Part shown: piece after piece, positions 1 through 9,288 of the stretch | Position numbering within the stretch: the stretch's first letter is position 1 | Layout: the number at the start of each line of letters is the position of its first letter | Origin: UBA12481 sp942493265 | GTDB lineage: Bacteria; Bacteroidota; Bacteroidia; Bacteroidales; UBA12481 | NCBI GenBank assembly: GCA_942493265.1 | Contig: OW818688.1 | Coordinates: forward strand, 3,224,001-3,288,000 | DNA length: 64,000 nucleotides | Direction: 5' to 3' | The notes under the pieces: model-generated | Seen by the model: only the letters and a program-made list of their open reading frames with translations | Told to the model about the DNA's origin: nothing | The model's database searches: none | Made by a program: the position numbers and the translations under genes

Positions 1-1243
1 AGTCGTTTTCGAGGAATTTCTTGGATGCCAGTACCGTTTGCATGGAAACGGTTTCCGGTTTCCTGTTCGGAACTTCAATACCGATAGTTCCTCTCCCGGG
101 AATCGGGGCAATTATACGGATACCCAAAGCAGAAAGGCTCAGAGCAATATCATCCTCGAGGTTTTTTATCTTGGAAATCCGGACTCCCGGAGCTGGTATG
201 ATTTCATAGAGGGTGATCGTCGGCCCGATGGTTGCCTTGATCTTTTCGATTTTGATCTTGTAATTTGCGAGGGTGCTTACAATGGTGTTTTTGTTGGTGA
301 TCAGCTCTTCATCCGAAACTTTTGGATGTCCGATTGAATGGTCGCGAAGAAGATCGAATCCGGGGAACTTATACCCGGATAATTCCAGTGTAGGATCATA
401 GTCACTCATGGGTGGACGCAGATCCGCTTTTTCCTCAGCGGGTGGGGCCTGATCAACCGTCATCATCGGATCGGAAACCTCCTGATCAGGATCGAAATCC
501 ACGTGCACGATATCCAGGTCATCAATCTGTTTCGAATAATCCTTATCCTTTATGTTCTGGATTAAGGTCTCGTCCTGGCTTTTATCGGTTATAATGAATT
601 CATCTTCAGGTTCCTCGTCGGGTACCGCAATTGGTGCAACAAATCTGCTCACCTCCGGACGTTTAAGATGATCCGGGGTCAATTTGAACAGTAAAACCAG
701 GAAAACCAATCCTGTAATGACGATGATGGCCAATGTACCGGCCGATCCCATGAGGGCCGTCAGCCAATCCGCCATGGAGATTCCATGTCCGCCGCCGAAT
801 TGGAATGTTTCCTTGGGAAGTATATAACCAAGCATTACTGAAATCCAGATCATGGCAATCAAACTGTACTTGGTGGTGCGGGCAATCGGGAGAAGGGTTT
901 TTCCAAGCAGGGCGATCCCATAGAGAAGGAAAAGCAAAACCAAAATAAGCGAGGAAATGCCGAACCATTTATATATAAATAGGTTACTGATTACGGCGCC
1001 AGCTTTTCCAGCAAGATTGTCGACCCGGATATTTGCGTCAACAAGGTTGGTGGACAGTTCAGTATCAAGGAAACTCTGATCAGCTCTCCAGCTGAAAAGG
1101 TATGAAATAAAAGAAATCCCGGCGAATAGGGCCAGAAAGAGAAAAATGAGCCCGATAACGAGTTTGATACTCCCGTTTAAAGGCTTTCTCTTCTTTTCGA
1201 CTGCCTGCTTTTTCTTTTTCTTGGGGGTTGCTAATGAAACCAT
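1..1243 (-). CDS. ftsK: DNA translocase FtsK, N-terminal part (cut by window edge)
   Basis: FtsK/SpoIIIE-family protein that pumps chromosome ends through the closing septum. About 414 codons are visible and the frame is open to base 1, so the gene continues outside the window. The start is the ATG at 1243-1241 (MVSLATPKKKKKQ), a basic cytoplasmic start followed by about four hydrophobic segments within the first 190 residues. Then comes an acidic, low-complexity linker (about residues 200-280) and the beginning of the alpha/beta domain, with the FtsK-typical segment TIGPTITLYEI and then GRGTIGIEVPN near the cut. The Walker ATPase motifs and the gamma DNA-reading domain would lie beyond the edge and are not seen. 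The gene is divergent from the carbamate kinase gene, and a TATTTTTG box lies about 50 bases upstream of its start. Confidence 0.93.
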   Translation of the reverse strand, partial: MVSLATPKKKKKQAVEKKRKPLNGSIKLVIGLIFLFLALFAGISFISYLFSWRADQSFLDTELSTNLVDANIRVDNLAGKAGAVISNLFIYKWFGISSLILVLLFLLYGIALLGKTLLPIARTTKYSLIAMIWISVMLGYILPKETFQFGGGHGISMADWLTALMGSAGTLAIIVITGLVFLVLLFKLTPDHLKRPEVSRFVAPIAVPDEEPEDEFIITDKSQDETLIQNIKDKDYSKQIDDLDIVHVDFDPDQEVSDPMMTVDQAPPAEEKADLRPPMSDYDPTLELSGYKFPGFDLLRDHSIGHPKVSDEELITNKNTIVSTLANYKIKIEKIKATIGPTITLYEIIPAPGVRISKIKNLEDDIALSLSALGIRIIAPIPGRGTIGIEVPNRKPETVSMQTVLASKKFLEND

Positions 1244-1293
1244 TTGTAAAAGAGACCCTTCTGTAGTGTGTGAATACCTGGTGACTGCCTCGA

Positions 1294-1301
1294 CAAAAAT
1301 A
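1294..1301 (-). promoter_or_regulatory. Candidate -7 box TATTTTTG for ftsK
   Basis: Reads TATTTTTG on the minus strand, a full match to the Bacteroidota -7 consensus TANNTTTG, about 50 bases before the ftsK start. No clear TTTG -33 element was found at the usual spacing. The + strand of the same gap holds TAATTTCG at 1313-1320 (one mismatch), which could serve arcC. Confidence 0.45.
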
Positions 1302-1342
1302 GAAAATAAATGTAATTTCGAACTTTAATATTGGGTTTGAAT

Positions 1343-2320
1343 ATGAATAAGCTGGCAGTCGTTGCTTTAGGGGGAAACGCATTATTGCGGGATAATCAGG
1401 CAGGAACCATTGAGGAGCAGGAACAAAATACGACTGACACCCTGGAAAACCTGGTATTTCTGATCAACCAGGGATTTGATCTGGTCATTACTCACGGTAA
1501 CGGGCCACAGGTTGGAAATATTCTGATGCGCAATGATGCCGGGGAACAGGTATACCAGATTCCCCAGATGCCAATAGATATATGTGTTGCCGACAGTCAG
1601 GGAGGCATCGGATATATGATCGAGCGGATGATGCGAAATGTCCTCCGAAAGCATAATATTGATAAAGAAATAGTCACTCTGGTCACTGCAGTGGTTGTTT
1701 CCGAAGATGATCCTGCATTTCAAAACCCGTCAAAGCGGGTCGGTAAAATCTATTCATCTGAACAGGCTGAACTTCTCGGTGCTCAGAAGGGTTGGGCCTT
1801 CAAGGAGGAAATCAAGACCGCAGGAGGTTGGAGAAGGGTAGTGCCCTCACCCGTTCCGCTGCAGATCATCAATGAAAATGTAATTAAAACCCTGGCCCGC
1901 CAGGGAGTGATTACGATAGCCGTGGGTGGAGGCGGCATTCCGGTATATTTTGATGCGGAAGGTAAAGTGCGAGCTTCTGAAGCAGTGATTGATAAGGATC
2001 TGGCATCCAGTTTACTGGCTGGAAGGATAGGTGCCGATGAGTTTTATATCCTTACTGATGTGCCGTTTATTTACCGGAATTTTAAGAAACCGGATCAGGA
2101 AGCTCTGGAGTTTTTAAATTATGCAGACACAAAGCGGTATCTTGACGCCGGTGAATTCAGCGAGGGATCGATGGCTCCAAAAATTCGTGCCTGCCTGCAG
2201 TTTTTAGAGCATGGGGGCTACAAGGCGGTGATTACAGAAGCATTCAAATTGGAGGATAAATCGTACGGATCTAAAATTACCATGGATTACGATCCTGTTG
2301 ATTTGAGAAAATATGAATAA
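1343..2320 (+). CDS. arcC: Carbamate kinase
   Basis: Carbamate kinase transfers phosphate from carbamoyl phosphate to ADP, giving ATP, ammonia and CO2. The protein opens with VVALGGNALL, carries THGNGPQVG near residue 50, and has the AVGGGGIPV and DKDLASSLLA motifs of the amino-acid-kinase fold. At 325 residues it has the usual family length. I chose the ATG at 1343 because family members start MxKLAVVALGG; an upstream TTG at 1331 is in frame but less likely. It sits 21 bases before the ornithine carbamoyltransferase gene, so the two are probably co-transcribed. Together they form the last two steps of citrulline breakdown. No arginine deiminase gene is adjacent. Confidence 0.93.
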   Translation: MNKLAVVALGGNALLRDNQAGTIEEQEQNTTDTLENLVFLINQGFDLVITHGNGPQVGNILMRNDAGEQVYQIPQMPIDICVADSQGGIGYMIERMMRNVLRKHNIDKEIVTLVTAVVVSEDDPAFQNPSKRVGKIYSSEQAELLGAQKGWAFKEEIKTAGGWRRVVPSPVPLQIINENVIKTLARQGVITIAVGGGGIPVYFDAEGKVRASEAVIDKDLASSLLAGRIGADEFYILTDVPFIYRNFKKPDQEALEFLNYADTKRYLDAGEFSEGSMAPKIRACLQFLEHGGYKAVITEAFKLEDKSYGSKITMDYDPVDLRKYE

Positions 2321-2341
2321 AAAGTATAAAATTTTTACGGT

Positions 2342-3343
2342 ATGGCTTTTAACTTGAGAAACAGGAGTTTCCTTAAATTACTGGATTTTACTCCAAAAGA
2401 GATCGACTTTCTGCTCGATCTGGCTTTCGACCTGAAAGCTGCAAAATATGGCGGTTATGAACAACAGCGGCTGAAAGGCAAAAATATAGCGCTGATTTTT
2501 GAAAAGGCTTCAACCAGAACGCGTTGTGCTTTTGAGGTTGGTGCGCTAGATCAGGGCGCTCATGTAACCTATCTCGGACCGACGGGATCCCAGATCGGGG
2601 AAAAGGAATCTATGAAGGATACCGCCCGTGTACTGGGACGGTTGTACGACGGGATTGAATACCGCGGATATGCCCAGTCGACCGTGGAGGAACTTGCCCG
2701 ATATTCAGGAGTCCCGGTATGGAACGGACTCACCAATGAATTTCATCCTACCCAGATCCTGGCAGATTTCATGACCATGATTGAGCATTTCAGTGGTGCG
2801 CTAAACGAGATCTCCTTTTGCTACCTGGGTGATGCCCGTAATAATATGGGTAACTCTTTAATGGTGGGAGCTTCGAAAATGGGAATGGATTTCAGGGTTG
2901 CAGCTCCAAAATCCCTTTTTCCGACGGATGAACTGGTAAAGACCTGCCGCGAAGTGGGATCAAAAACCGGTGGCCGGATCACGCTCACTGAGGATGTTCA
3001 GGAAGCGGTAAAAGGATGCGATTTCCTCTATACCGATGTTTGGGTATCGATGGGTGAACCCGACACGGTATGGGAAGAACGCATCAGGATTCTGAAGCCT
3101 TACCAGATCAACTCCAATGTTATGGAGATGACTGGTAATCCGGGTGTTAAGTTCATGCATTGCCTGCCAGCCTTTCATAACAGGGAAACCGCGGTCGGTG
3201 AAAAAATCTATAAGAAATTCGGTTTGGACGGCGTAGAGGTTACCGAGGATGTTTTTGAATCGGAAAGCTCAATCGTTTTTGATGAGGCCGAGAATCGTTT
3301 GCATACCATTAAAGCTGTGATGGTTGCTACTCTGGGGGATTAA
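2342..3343 (+). CDS. argF: Ornithine carbamoyltransferase
   Basis: Catalyses ornithine plus carbamoyl phosphate to citrulline, or the reverse. The carbamoyl-phosphate site STRTRCAFEV lies near residue 55, and the ornithine/catalytic motif HCLPAFHN near residue 275. The protein has 333 residues and the standard length. It is of the true-ornithine (E. coli ArgF/ArcB) type, not the acetyl- or succinyl-ornithine transcarbamylase used by many Bacteroidota for arginine synthesis, judged by the DxxxSMG loop (DVWVSMGEPD) and HCLP motif. Placement directly after carbamate kinase favours a catabolic role (ArcB-like). Its stop codon overlaps the stop of the convergent downstream gene by four bases, with no terminator between them. 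Confidence 0.92.
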   Translation: MAFNLRNRSFLKLLDFTPKEIDFLLDLAFDLKAAKYGGYEQQRLKGKNIALIFEKASTRTRCAFEVGALDQGAHVTYLGPTGSQIGEKESMKDTARVLGRLYDGIEYRGYAQSTVEELARYSGVPVWNGLTNEFHPTQILADFMTMIEHFSGALNEISFCYLGDARNNMGNSLMVGASKMGMDFRVAAPKSLFPTDELVKTCREVGSKTGGRITLTEDVQEAVKGCDFLYTDVWVSMGEPDTVWEERIRILKPYQINSNVMEMTGNPGVKFMHCLPAFHNRETAVGEKIYKKFGLDGVEVTEDVFESESSIVFDEAENRLHTIKAVMVATLGD

Positions 3344-5085
3344 TTGACTTTTTTTCTGATCAATTCCTCTTTCTGATACCTGATAACAGTAATTGCATGG
3401 TTTTCAAAGCCATTTGAATTGCTGTAGGATTGAAACCTCATCGGTGTAATGATGGAGGAATGATTCAGATATTCTGTCCAGCACGGAACGGAATTGGCAA
3501 GATCCGGCCCGAACTGGAATAAGGCACGGGTAAAAAAATAGGCAACATCAAAACCATGAAAACTGTATTTTGAAGGTTCAATATTCCAGTTTTCCTTGTA
3601 TTTGTTGCAGAAATTAAGAACTTGCGGATCAGTGAAGTCAACATAAGGATAATCATCCTCGAAATCACTGTATATCTCCAGGTTAACATTGTACAGGTTG
3701 CTAAGGTCGAGTTCCTTGAATACCCACTGATTCAGTCCGAAAACACTTATTTTCCGGGCGGTGGTTTTTTGCTGAAGCTCATTGACCACCTCTGTTGTAA
3801 GAACCTCATTTTCAGATGGAAGAATGAAATAATTCGGAAGTGAAGCCGAAAGGTAACTATCGATCTGTACTACCCTGGAATCCGCCGTCATGAAATTCCG
3901 CGAATTCTCACTGTAATAAATCGTTTTGTAAATGGCCTTTCCGGTTGGATCCTGCTGACGTAACTGCGTACCAAGGTTTGCTGTGAATTTTAAGAAATCC
4001 GGATTGGATTTCTCCGATAATCGCCCGATGACCACAACGTTCTGCCGGTATTTGGATCCGAGGTAAGCCGTGGCAAGTTCAATCTGCCTGGGCAGCTTGT
4101 TGCGTATCTGAAAAGCATATGGATTGCTCTTTGAAACGTCATATGTCGAAAATGGCGATACCATTGTGATATGTTGGTTTTTTGCATATGGGGCAACCAC
4201 CTCAATCTCATTAGCGAAAACCGGACCGATGATCAGGTCGGCTTCCCTGATTTTATTGCTGTCAATAATACCCCTGATCGTTTCCGGGTTTTTCTCTGTA
4301 TCAAAAACCTCCACCGTGAGGTTTAATCCTTCGAGCCGCATGGAGTCTATTGCAAGGTATATCCCTTCGAGAAATTCATAAAACCGGAAGTGTTCCGGTT
4401 TCAGTGTGTCAGAATAGCTCAGCGTATCGTTCTGTGAAATATTCAGGGGAAGCAGGATCACCAGGTTAAAATTTTCATCCTGATGAGGAAAAGGCTTTAC
4501 CCTGCATGGCTTATCTACGATATTCCCGATAGCCTCGTTAGTTTGCTCTGAAGCATCTTTTATAGTCTTATCATCTGCCACAGTTTCCTTCTGGACAACA
4601 AGCATCTTTACCTGTGGTATTTTAATGACCATGCCCGTTTTTAATCCCCATTTTGCATCCGGATTCAAATCCCGGATTTCATCAACCTTAACACCATACT
4701 TTTTCGAAACCGAGTACAGGGTTTCTTTCGCGAGGACTTTATGGGTCAGGAATTTCGCTTCTTCCTTTTTAGCAGCCGGAGCAGATGCGCTTCCGGTATC
4801 GGGAATCCGCAAAACCATCCCGGGAAAAACCGATTTTTTGTTCAGGTCAGGATTTAGGCTCTTAATCTCTTCTTCCTCAACATTGTATGCCTGTGATATT
4901 CCAAACAGGGTTTGGTTTTTAAGCACCTCATGGAGATAGTAGTTTTTGCTGTTGATGGTAACCTTGTTTGCCGAACGCTTGACCGCCGCCGGTTGAAATT
5001 GTCCTGAACCGCTCAGGGTAAGGCTCAGGAATATCAGAAACAGGAATAATACACGCTTCTGTTTCGTTAGCTTAAGATATGGCAT
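3340..5085 (-). CDS. LysM-domain protein with a type-1 periplasmic-binding domain
   Basis: Secreted or periplasmic protein with a signal peptide (basic start MPYLKLTKQKRV, then a hydrophobic run ending near SGSGQ). Two LysM peptidoglycan-binding modules follow, around residues 35-95 (YYLHEVLKNQTLFGISQAYNV) and 105-155 (HKVLAKETLYSVSKKYGV). The remaining roughly 390 residues resemble a type-1 periplasmic binding / amino-acid receptor domain (ADLIIGPVFANEIEVVAPYA, then VVVIGRLSEK). This arrangement is common in Bacteroidota but its ligand is unknown. The frame could begin at a TTG at 5106, but the ATG at 5085 fits the promoter at 5117-5147 better, because a TTG start would leave almost no leader. 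It overlaps the argF stop tail-to-tail by four bases. Confidence 0.85.
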   Translation of the reverse strand: MPYLKLTKQKRVLFLFLIFLSLTLSGSGQFQPAAVKRSANKVTINSKNYYLHEVLKNQTLFGISQAYNVEEEEIKSLNPDLNKKSVFPGMVLRIPDTGSASAPAAKKEEAKFLTHKVLAKETLYSVSKKYGVKVDEIRDLNPDAKWGLKTGMVIKIPQVKMLVVQKETVADDKTIKDASEQTNEAIGNIVDKPCRVKPFPHQDENFNLVILLPLNISQNDTLSYSDTLKPEHFRFYEFLEGIYLAIDSMRLEGLNLTVEVFDTEKNPETIRGIIDSNKIREADLIIGPVFANEIEVVAPYAKNQHITMVSPFSTYDVSKSNPYAFQIRNKLPRQIELATAYLGSKYRQNVVVIGRLSEKSNPDFLKFTANLGTQLRQQDPTGKAIYKTIYYSENSRNFMTADSRVVQIDSYLSASLPNYFILPSENEVLTTEVVNELQQKTTARKISVFGLNQWVFKELDLSNLYNVNLEIYSDFEDDYPYVDFTDPQVLNFCNKYKENWNIEPSKYSFHGFDVAYFFTRALFQFGPDLANSVPCWTEYLNHSSIITPMRFQSYSNSNGFENHAITVIRYQKEELIRKKVN

Positions 5086-5116
5086 GATTGCGTTCACGGA
5101 TGTCAATTTGTGGGGC

Positions 5117-5147
5117 CAAAGTTACTCAAAATGAAATCCAGTTCAAA
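5117..5147 (-). promoter_or_regulatory. Bacteroidota-type promoter for the LysM gene
   Basis: On the minus strand, TTTG (5147-5144) is followed after 19 bases by TAACTTTG (5124-5117), an exact match to TTTG-N17-23-TANNTTTG. Transcription should start near 5110, about 25 bases before the ATG at 5085. Confidence 0.62.
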
Positions 5148-5179
5148 ATTGGCGGACAAGGCTCTGTGACCGCCCCGTA

Positions 5180-5635
5180 TCAATTATCGCGCAATACGAA
5201 TTCATCATATTCCAGCTCAAACCGAAGCTTATGCCGGGCTTCTTCCTGAGCAAGGCTAAGGAAAATCTCCTTTAATTCCACGAATTGCACTTCTTCTGCC
5301 AGGCGGGTATACAGTCGGTAGGCGGCTTTTTCGTTGCTCATGGCAAAAAGCAGGGCATCGCGGTAATCCATTTCAGGGGTGGGTTCAATATCTGACAGAT
5401 AATCGCTGATCCTCATGTCCTGAACCGGTACCGGGTTACTTGCGTAAATCTGCTCTGTTTTGATTCTTAATAATCTGGCTTTATGCCCCATCTCTTCCCT
5501 GGCAAACTGAATGAATGTGTCGCGCATTTCGGAATTCACCGATTGTTCAGCCAAACGCGTATAAAGATCAATCGCGCCCTGTTCCCCCACCATGGCAAAA
5601 TCAAGGGCTTCATCTATGGTTTTAAATGTTTTCAT
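5180..5635 (-). CDS. Ferritin-like / rubrerythrin-type diiron protein
   Basis: A 151-residue all-helical protein with two ferritin-like half-repeats. Metal-ligand patterns are E near residue 18 with FAREEMGHKARLL in the first half, and NEKAAYRLY with LAQEEARHKLRF in the second. That is the E...ExxH / E...ExxH set of diiron four-helix bundles. It lacks the rubredoxin Cys4 domain, so it is a short (erythrin-like) form. The start is the ATG at 5635 (MKTFKTIDEALDFA). It overlaps the end of the upstream large subunit gene by 14 bases, so it is the last gene of that operon. A likely role is peroxide or iron handling protecting the oxygen-sensitive Fe-S complex; this is inferred from context only. 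Confidence 0.82.
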   Translation of the reverse strand: MKTFKTIDEALDFAMVGEQGAIDLYTRLAEQSVNSEMRDTFIQFAREEMGHKARLLRIKTEQIYASNPVPVQDMRISDYLSDIEPTPEMDYRDALLFAMSNEKAAYRLYTRLAEEVQFVELKEIFLSLAQEEARHKLRFELEYDEFVLRDN

Positions 5636-8600
5636 GGTACTTGTTGAATTCTTCATCAAATATTTTTACGATCAGATCGCATCCGTGATTGAACAACGGG
5701 TTGTAATTGTTTTCATCAGAAAAGCTAAATGACAGAATTTCAGGAACTCGTGCTGACATGGATACGGATCGCAGGACTCCGGACCGTGCATCGGCACTGT
5801 CAGAAATATCGTTCAATCCGAATTCCTTCAGCATACCGGCAATCTGCTCAATACTGTTTGTTATTCCGGCCGATGGAAGGACCGGTTCAAACTCCTGAAT
5901 CACGCGCTGGGTATTGGTAAAGCTGCCGGCAAATTCAAATGGCAGGCTTGAAGGCAGCACAAGATCTGCCAGTTCGGCCGTTTCACTCATAAAGTAGTCC
6001 TGAACCACAACGAAATCCGCCTGATCTATCCATTCCCGGATTTCTGCCGGATCAGAAGAGCAGCCTACCGGATCCTCACCGAAAATCAAAAGGTTACGAA
6101 GATTTCCAGTTGCGAGCAGGTCGGTCAGATTATCAGATTCGGATGTGAGCTTTGCGCCGGGTGCGACCGATGGATGAATGCCCATATCCCAGATGCCCTG
6201 TGAATTATTTTTCTCTTTCAGACAGATCAGCCCGCTTGCCGTTTTGCCGTATTTGCCTGTCAGATATACCAGATTGTTTAGCTCAAGTACCTCATTGCCG
6301 GATAATTCAAGTTCCGAAAATATTAACACCGCATGATGCTCTTTATTAAATGATTCTGCAAATCCGCGGATGACCGTATCATCATTGAATCCGGCGAATG
6401 AAACCAGGTCATCATAATTCTCAGCAACAACCGCCTGGCGGTATTCTTCAAACCCCTGGCAGTGGTCCCTGATAAACAATCCATTCTGAAGGTTTTCCCT
6501 TACCAGATAATAGTTTACCGCCTTGAGAAAATGGTAATAGGATAGTACCCCGATGTTAACATCTGCCTTGCGTTTAAGCAAACTGGTTTCATGCACGGAA
6601 ATGTTTGTTACCGGAATATTTCCGGTAACCCTGGCCTGATTGACCATGAATCCGACTACTGCATTGTCCTCATGTATCTCGCTTCCAAGCAGGTATATGG
6701 AGGTTGCCTGGCTGATTTCCTTAAATGGCACATTTTTATCGGATCCATGGATGAATCCGGTTCCCCGACCTAAATAGTGAAAACTGTGAATATTGTGACA
6801 GTTTACTCCCTCCTTTGCCAGTTTTCGGATGAGGTATAACTCCTCATTTGATAATCTGGCGCCGGCAAAGAATGCATTTTCAACCGGTTTGACGCTGTTA
6901 ACCTGATGTTTGATCAGGGAATAGGCTTCATCAGGAGAAATTTCGGTCCAGGTATCGCCTTTTCTGACCATTGGCCTGGAAATCCTGTTGATGGAATTCA
7001 GATATTTATACCCGAATTTTGCATAGCGGCATATGTTTTTATCCGGATTGACCATCCCTTCATGACCGGTAATTTTCCAGACAAATCCTTTGTGCTCATG
7101 GATTTCGACCGAGCAGCCAACCGAACAGAAATTACAGATTGAAGTATGTGAAGTAAGTTTTACGGGTCCCGGTTTAAAAACGAAATTCTCGGTGATAGCC
7201 CCGGTTGGACAGGCCGAAATACATAAACCGCATGATTCACAGTTGGTTTCGGGTAAAGATTTCCCTAAAGCAGGCGCAACAAAAGTCTCAAATCCACGGT
7301 TGACCAGTCCCAGGGCATCGGCACCGGCGAGTTCGTGGCAGATCCTTACGCAACGGGAACAGAGGATGCATTTGTTGTTGTCGATCTCAATATAGGGATG
7401 ACGAAAATCCACCCGATGTTCATTGAACGATCCGCTGAATTTATTCTGCTCCGCCCCGTATTCATCGCACCGGCGTTTCAGGTCGCAGGTGAAATATTCC
7501 GAACAGCCACACTCCAGACACCGGAATGTTTCCTGTAAGGCCATTTTTTCAGTATATCCCAGTTCGACTTCATTAAAATTCGACCTTTCGGCAGGAGGCA
7601 GCAGTGGCATTTCAGCACGTTGGGCCTGGGTAAACGCCGCTTCATAAAGTGCCGGTTCCTGAGTTTTGAAATTATCTTTCCGGCTCACAAATTCTGCCCG
7701 TAAAGGTTCAATTGATTGACCTTTTAGATATTGATCGCAAGATCGGGCAGCTACTTTTGCCTGTGCTATGGCTTCAATCAGGGTAGCCGGACCCGTTACT
7801 CCGTCGCCTGCTGCAAAAACGGATGGAATTCCTGTTTGCAGGGTTTTTCGGTTGGCATCCAGGTCGCCCCATTTATTGACTTTCAGTTCGCCTACCTTGG
7901 AAAAAGCGTTCACATCATGCATAAAATCAACTACAGTTTTCTGTCCGATCGCAGCCAAAACATAATCGAGTCCGATTTCATATTCAGATCCTTCCACTGC
8001 TACCGGGCGCCTCCGTCCTGAAGCATCGGGCTCTCCGAGCTCCATGCGGATGATTTTCATGGATTTCAGCTGTCCGTTTTCATCCTTAATAATCTCTGCG
8101 GGATTATTCAGGAACAAATATTCAACCCCCTCTACCCTGGATTCGTGAATTTCAATGGGATTGGCAGGCATCTCTTTTTCAGTGCGCCGGTATATAACAT
8201 AAACCTTTTCAGCACCGAGACGGATGGCTGTCCTGCAGCAGTCCATGGCCGTATTTCCGCCTCCGACCACTGCAACCCTTTTGCCTGAAAAGTCGGGTTT
8301 CTGTCCGGTGATTTCAATATTTCTGAGAAAATCTATACCGGAGAAAACATTTCCGGCATCGTCGCCCGGACAGCCCACGCGGGTGCCAGCCTGCGATCCG
8401 ATGGTCAGGACCATGGCCTGGTAGCTTTCCAGAATCTCGCCATAACTTAGATCTGCGCCCAGTTTCCGGTTATAAAAGATGTTGACACCCAAATCGGTTA
8501 TGCTTTCCACTTCACTGTTAATCAATTCATTGGGTAGTCGGTATGGGGGGATTCCGTAACGGAGCATCCCGCCAGGATTTGGACTGGCTTCGAATATATC

Positions 8601-9263
8601 CACTGCATGACCCTCCCTTCGGAGGAACCAGGCGGTGGATAATCCACCGGGACCGGCTCCAATGACAGCTACCTTCTTGCCGGTATCGGGTTTTAAGGTG
8701 GGACGATATCGGGTTGAAGAGGCAAGATCGAAATCAGCGGCAAATCTTTTCAGATAATCGATGCCTACAGCCGCACCTTCACCCAACAGATTTCTGCGGC
8801 AGGCAACCTCACATGGCCTAACGCATACCCGTCCGCAGATTGCCGGCAAGGGGTTCACTTCTTTGATCAAGGCAATGGCCTCGCTGAATAATCCCTTTTC
8901 GATCAGAGAAATATAACCTTGCACATCCACGCCGGCCGGGCAGGTTAATTTGCAGGGTGCGGCACAATCCGCATAATGATTGCTCGCAAGCAGGTCCAAA
9001 GCTGTTTTGCGTGCCTTTTTCACCTTTTCACTGCCTGTCCGGATAACCATTCCCTCAGCAACCTTAGTTGAACAAGAGGGCTGTAGATTCCTCGATCCTT
9101 CAATTTCAACCACACAAACGTAACAAGAGGAGTAAGGTTCGAGCCTGGGGTCATGGCATAGGGTAGGGATCTCAATTCCATTTCGAGCGGCTGTTTCCAG
9201 GATATTTTCACCTTGATATGCCGTGAATTTTGACCCGTCGATGATGATATTCAATTCAGTCAT
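5622..9263 (-). CDS. Large fusion subunit: 2Fe-2S ferredoxin + NfnB/GltD-like flavoprotein + NuoG-like domain
   Basis: A 1213-residue protein, counted from ATG 9263 (MTELNIIIDG), which leaves a 25-base gap to the NuoF-like gene; a longer frame reaches 9311. Domains in order: a plant-type 2Fe-2S ferredoxin (Cys 36, 47, 50, 64); an NfnB/GltD-type Fe-S segment (CAAPCKLTC at about 100-108, ICGRVCVRPCEVAC at 142-155); an FAD fold (GAGPGG 202-207); an NADPH fold (GGGNTA 334-339, then VIYRRTEKEMPA); a Cys patch 582-599; two 4Fe-4S ferredoxin motifs (632-642, 675-685); a further 4Fe-4S site of molybdoenzyme type (Cys 710, 713, 717, 745); and a roughly 470-residue NuoG/formate-dehydrogenase-like domain. 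That last domain lacks the catalytic Cys/Sec and the C-terminal dinucleotide-binding domain, so it is probably structural. The likely role is coupling NADPH, NADH and ferredoxin. Generic annotation might call it formate dehydrogenase or glutamate synthase; I think both are misleading. Confidence 0.85.
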   Translation of the reverse strand: MTELNIIIDGSKFTAYQGENILETAARNGIEIPTLCHDPRLEPYSSCYVCVVEIEGSRNLQPSCSTKVAEGMVIRTGSEKVKKARKTALDLLASNHYADCAAPCKLTCPAGVDVQGYISLIEKGLFSEAIALIKEVNPLPAICGRVCVRPCEVACRRNLLGEGAAVGIDYLKRFAADFDLASSTRYRPTLKPDTGKKVAVIGAGPGGLSTAWFLRREGHAVDIFEASPNPGGMLRYGIPPYRLPNELINSEVESITDLGVNIFYNRKLGADLSYGEILESYQAMVLTIGSQAGTRVGCPGDDAGNVFSGIDFLRNIEITGQKPDFSGKRVAVVGGGNTAMDCCRTAIRLGAEKVYVIYRRTEKEMPANPIEIHESRVEGVEYLFLNNPAEIIKDENGQLKSMKIIRMELGEPDASGRRRPVAVEGSEYEIGLDYVLAAIGQKTVVDFMHDVNAFSKVGELKVNKWGDLDANRKTLQTGIPSVFAAGDGVTGPATLIEAIAQAKVAARSCDQYLKGQSIEPLRAEFVSRKDNFKTQEPALYEAAFTQAQRAEMPLLPPAERSNFNEVELGYTEKMALQETFRCLECGCSEYFTCDLKRRCDEYGAEQNKFSGSFNEHRVDFRHPYIEIDNNKCILCSRCVRICHELAGADALGLVNRGFETFVAPALGKSLPETNCESCGLCISACPTGAITENFVFKPGPVKLTSHTSICNFCSVGCSVEIHEHKGFVWKITGHEGMVNPDKNICRYAKFGYKYLNSINRISRPMVRKGDTWTEISPDEAYSLIKHQVNSVKPVENAFFAGARLSNEELYLIRKLAKEGVNCHNIHSFHYLGRGTGFIHGSDKNVPFKEISQATSIYLLGSEIHEDNAVVGFMVNQARVTGNIPVTNISVHETSLLKRKADVNIGVLSYYHFLKAVNYYLVRENLQNGLFIRDHCQGFEEYRQAVVAENYDDLVSFAGFNDDTVIRGFAESFNKEHHAVLIFSELELSGNEVLELNNLVYLTGKYGKTASGLICLKEKNNSQGIWDMGIHPSVAPGAKLTSESDNLTDLLATGNLRNLLIFGEDPVGCSSDPAEIREWIDQADFVVVQDYFMSETAELADLVLPSSLPFEFAGSFTNTQRVIQEFEPVLPSAGITNSIEQIAGMLKEFGLNDISDSADARSGVLRSVSMSARVPEILSFSFSDENNYNPLFNHGCDLIVKIFDEEFNKYHENI

Positions 9264-9288
9264 GTTTGCGCCTTTATCGGGATTATCA

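Noticed and set aside
1080..1382. 100-residue frame across the ftsK start and arcC start
   Set aside because: Out of frame with ftsK on the same strand and overlapping both neighbours; the FtsK frame explains the sequence.
5622..9263. Annotation as formate dehydrogenase alpha subunit or glutamate synthase
   Set aside because: The Mo/W ligand Cys/Sec and the C-terminal pterin domain are missing, and no glutamate-synthase large subunit is nearby; only the NfnB/GltD flavoprotein module is shared.
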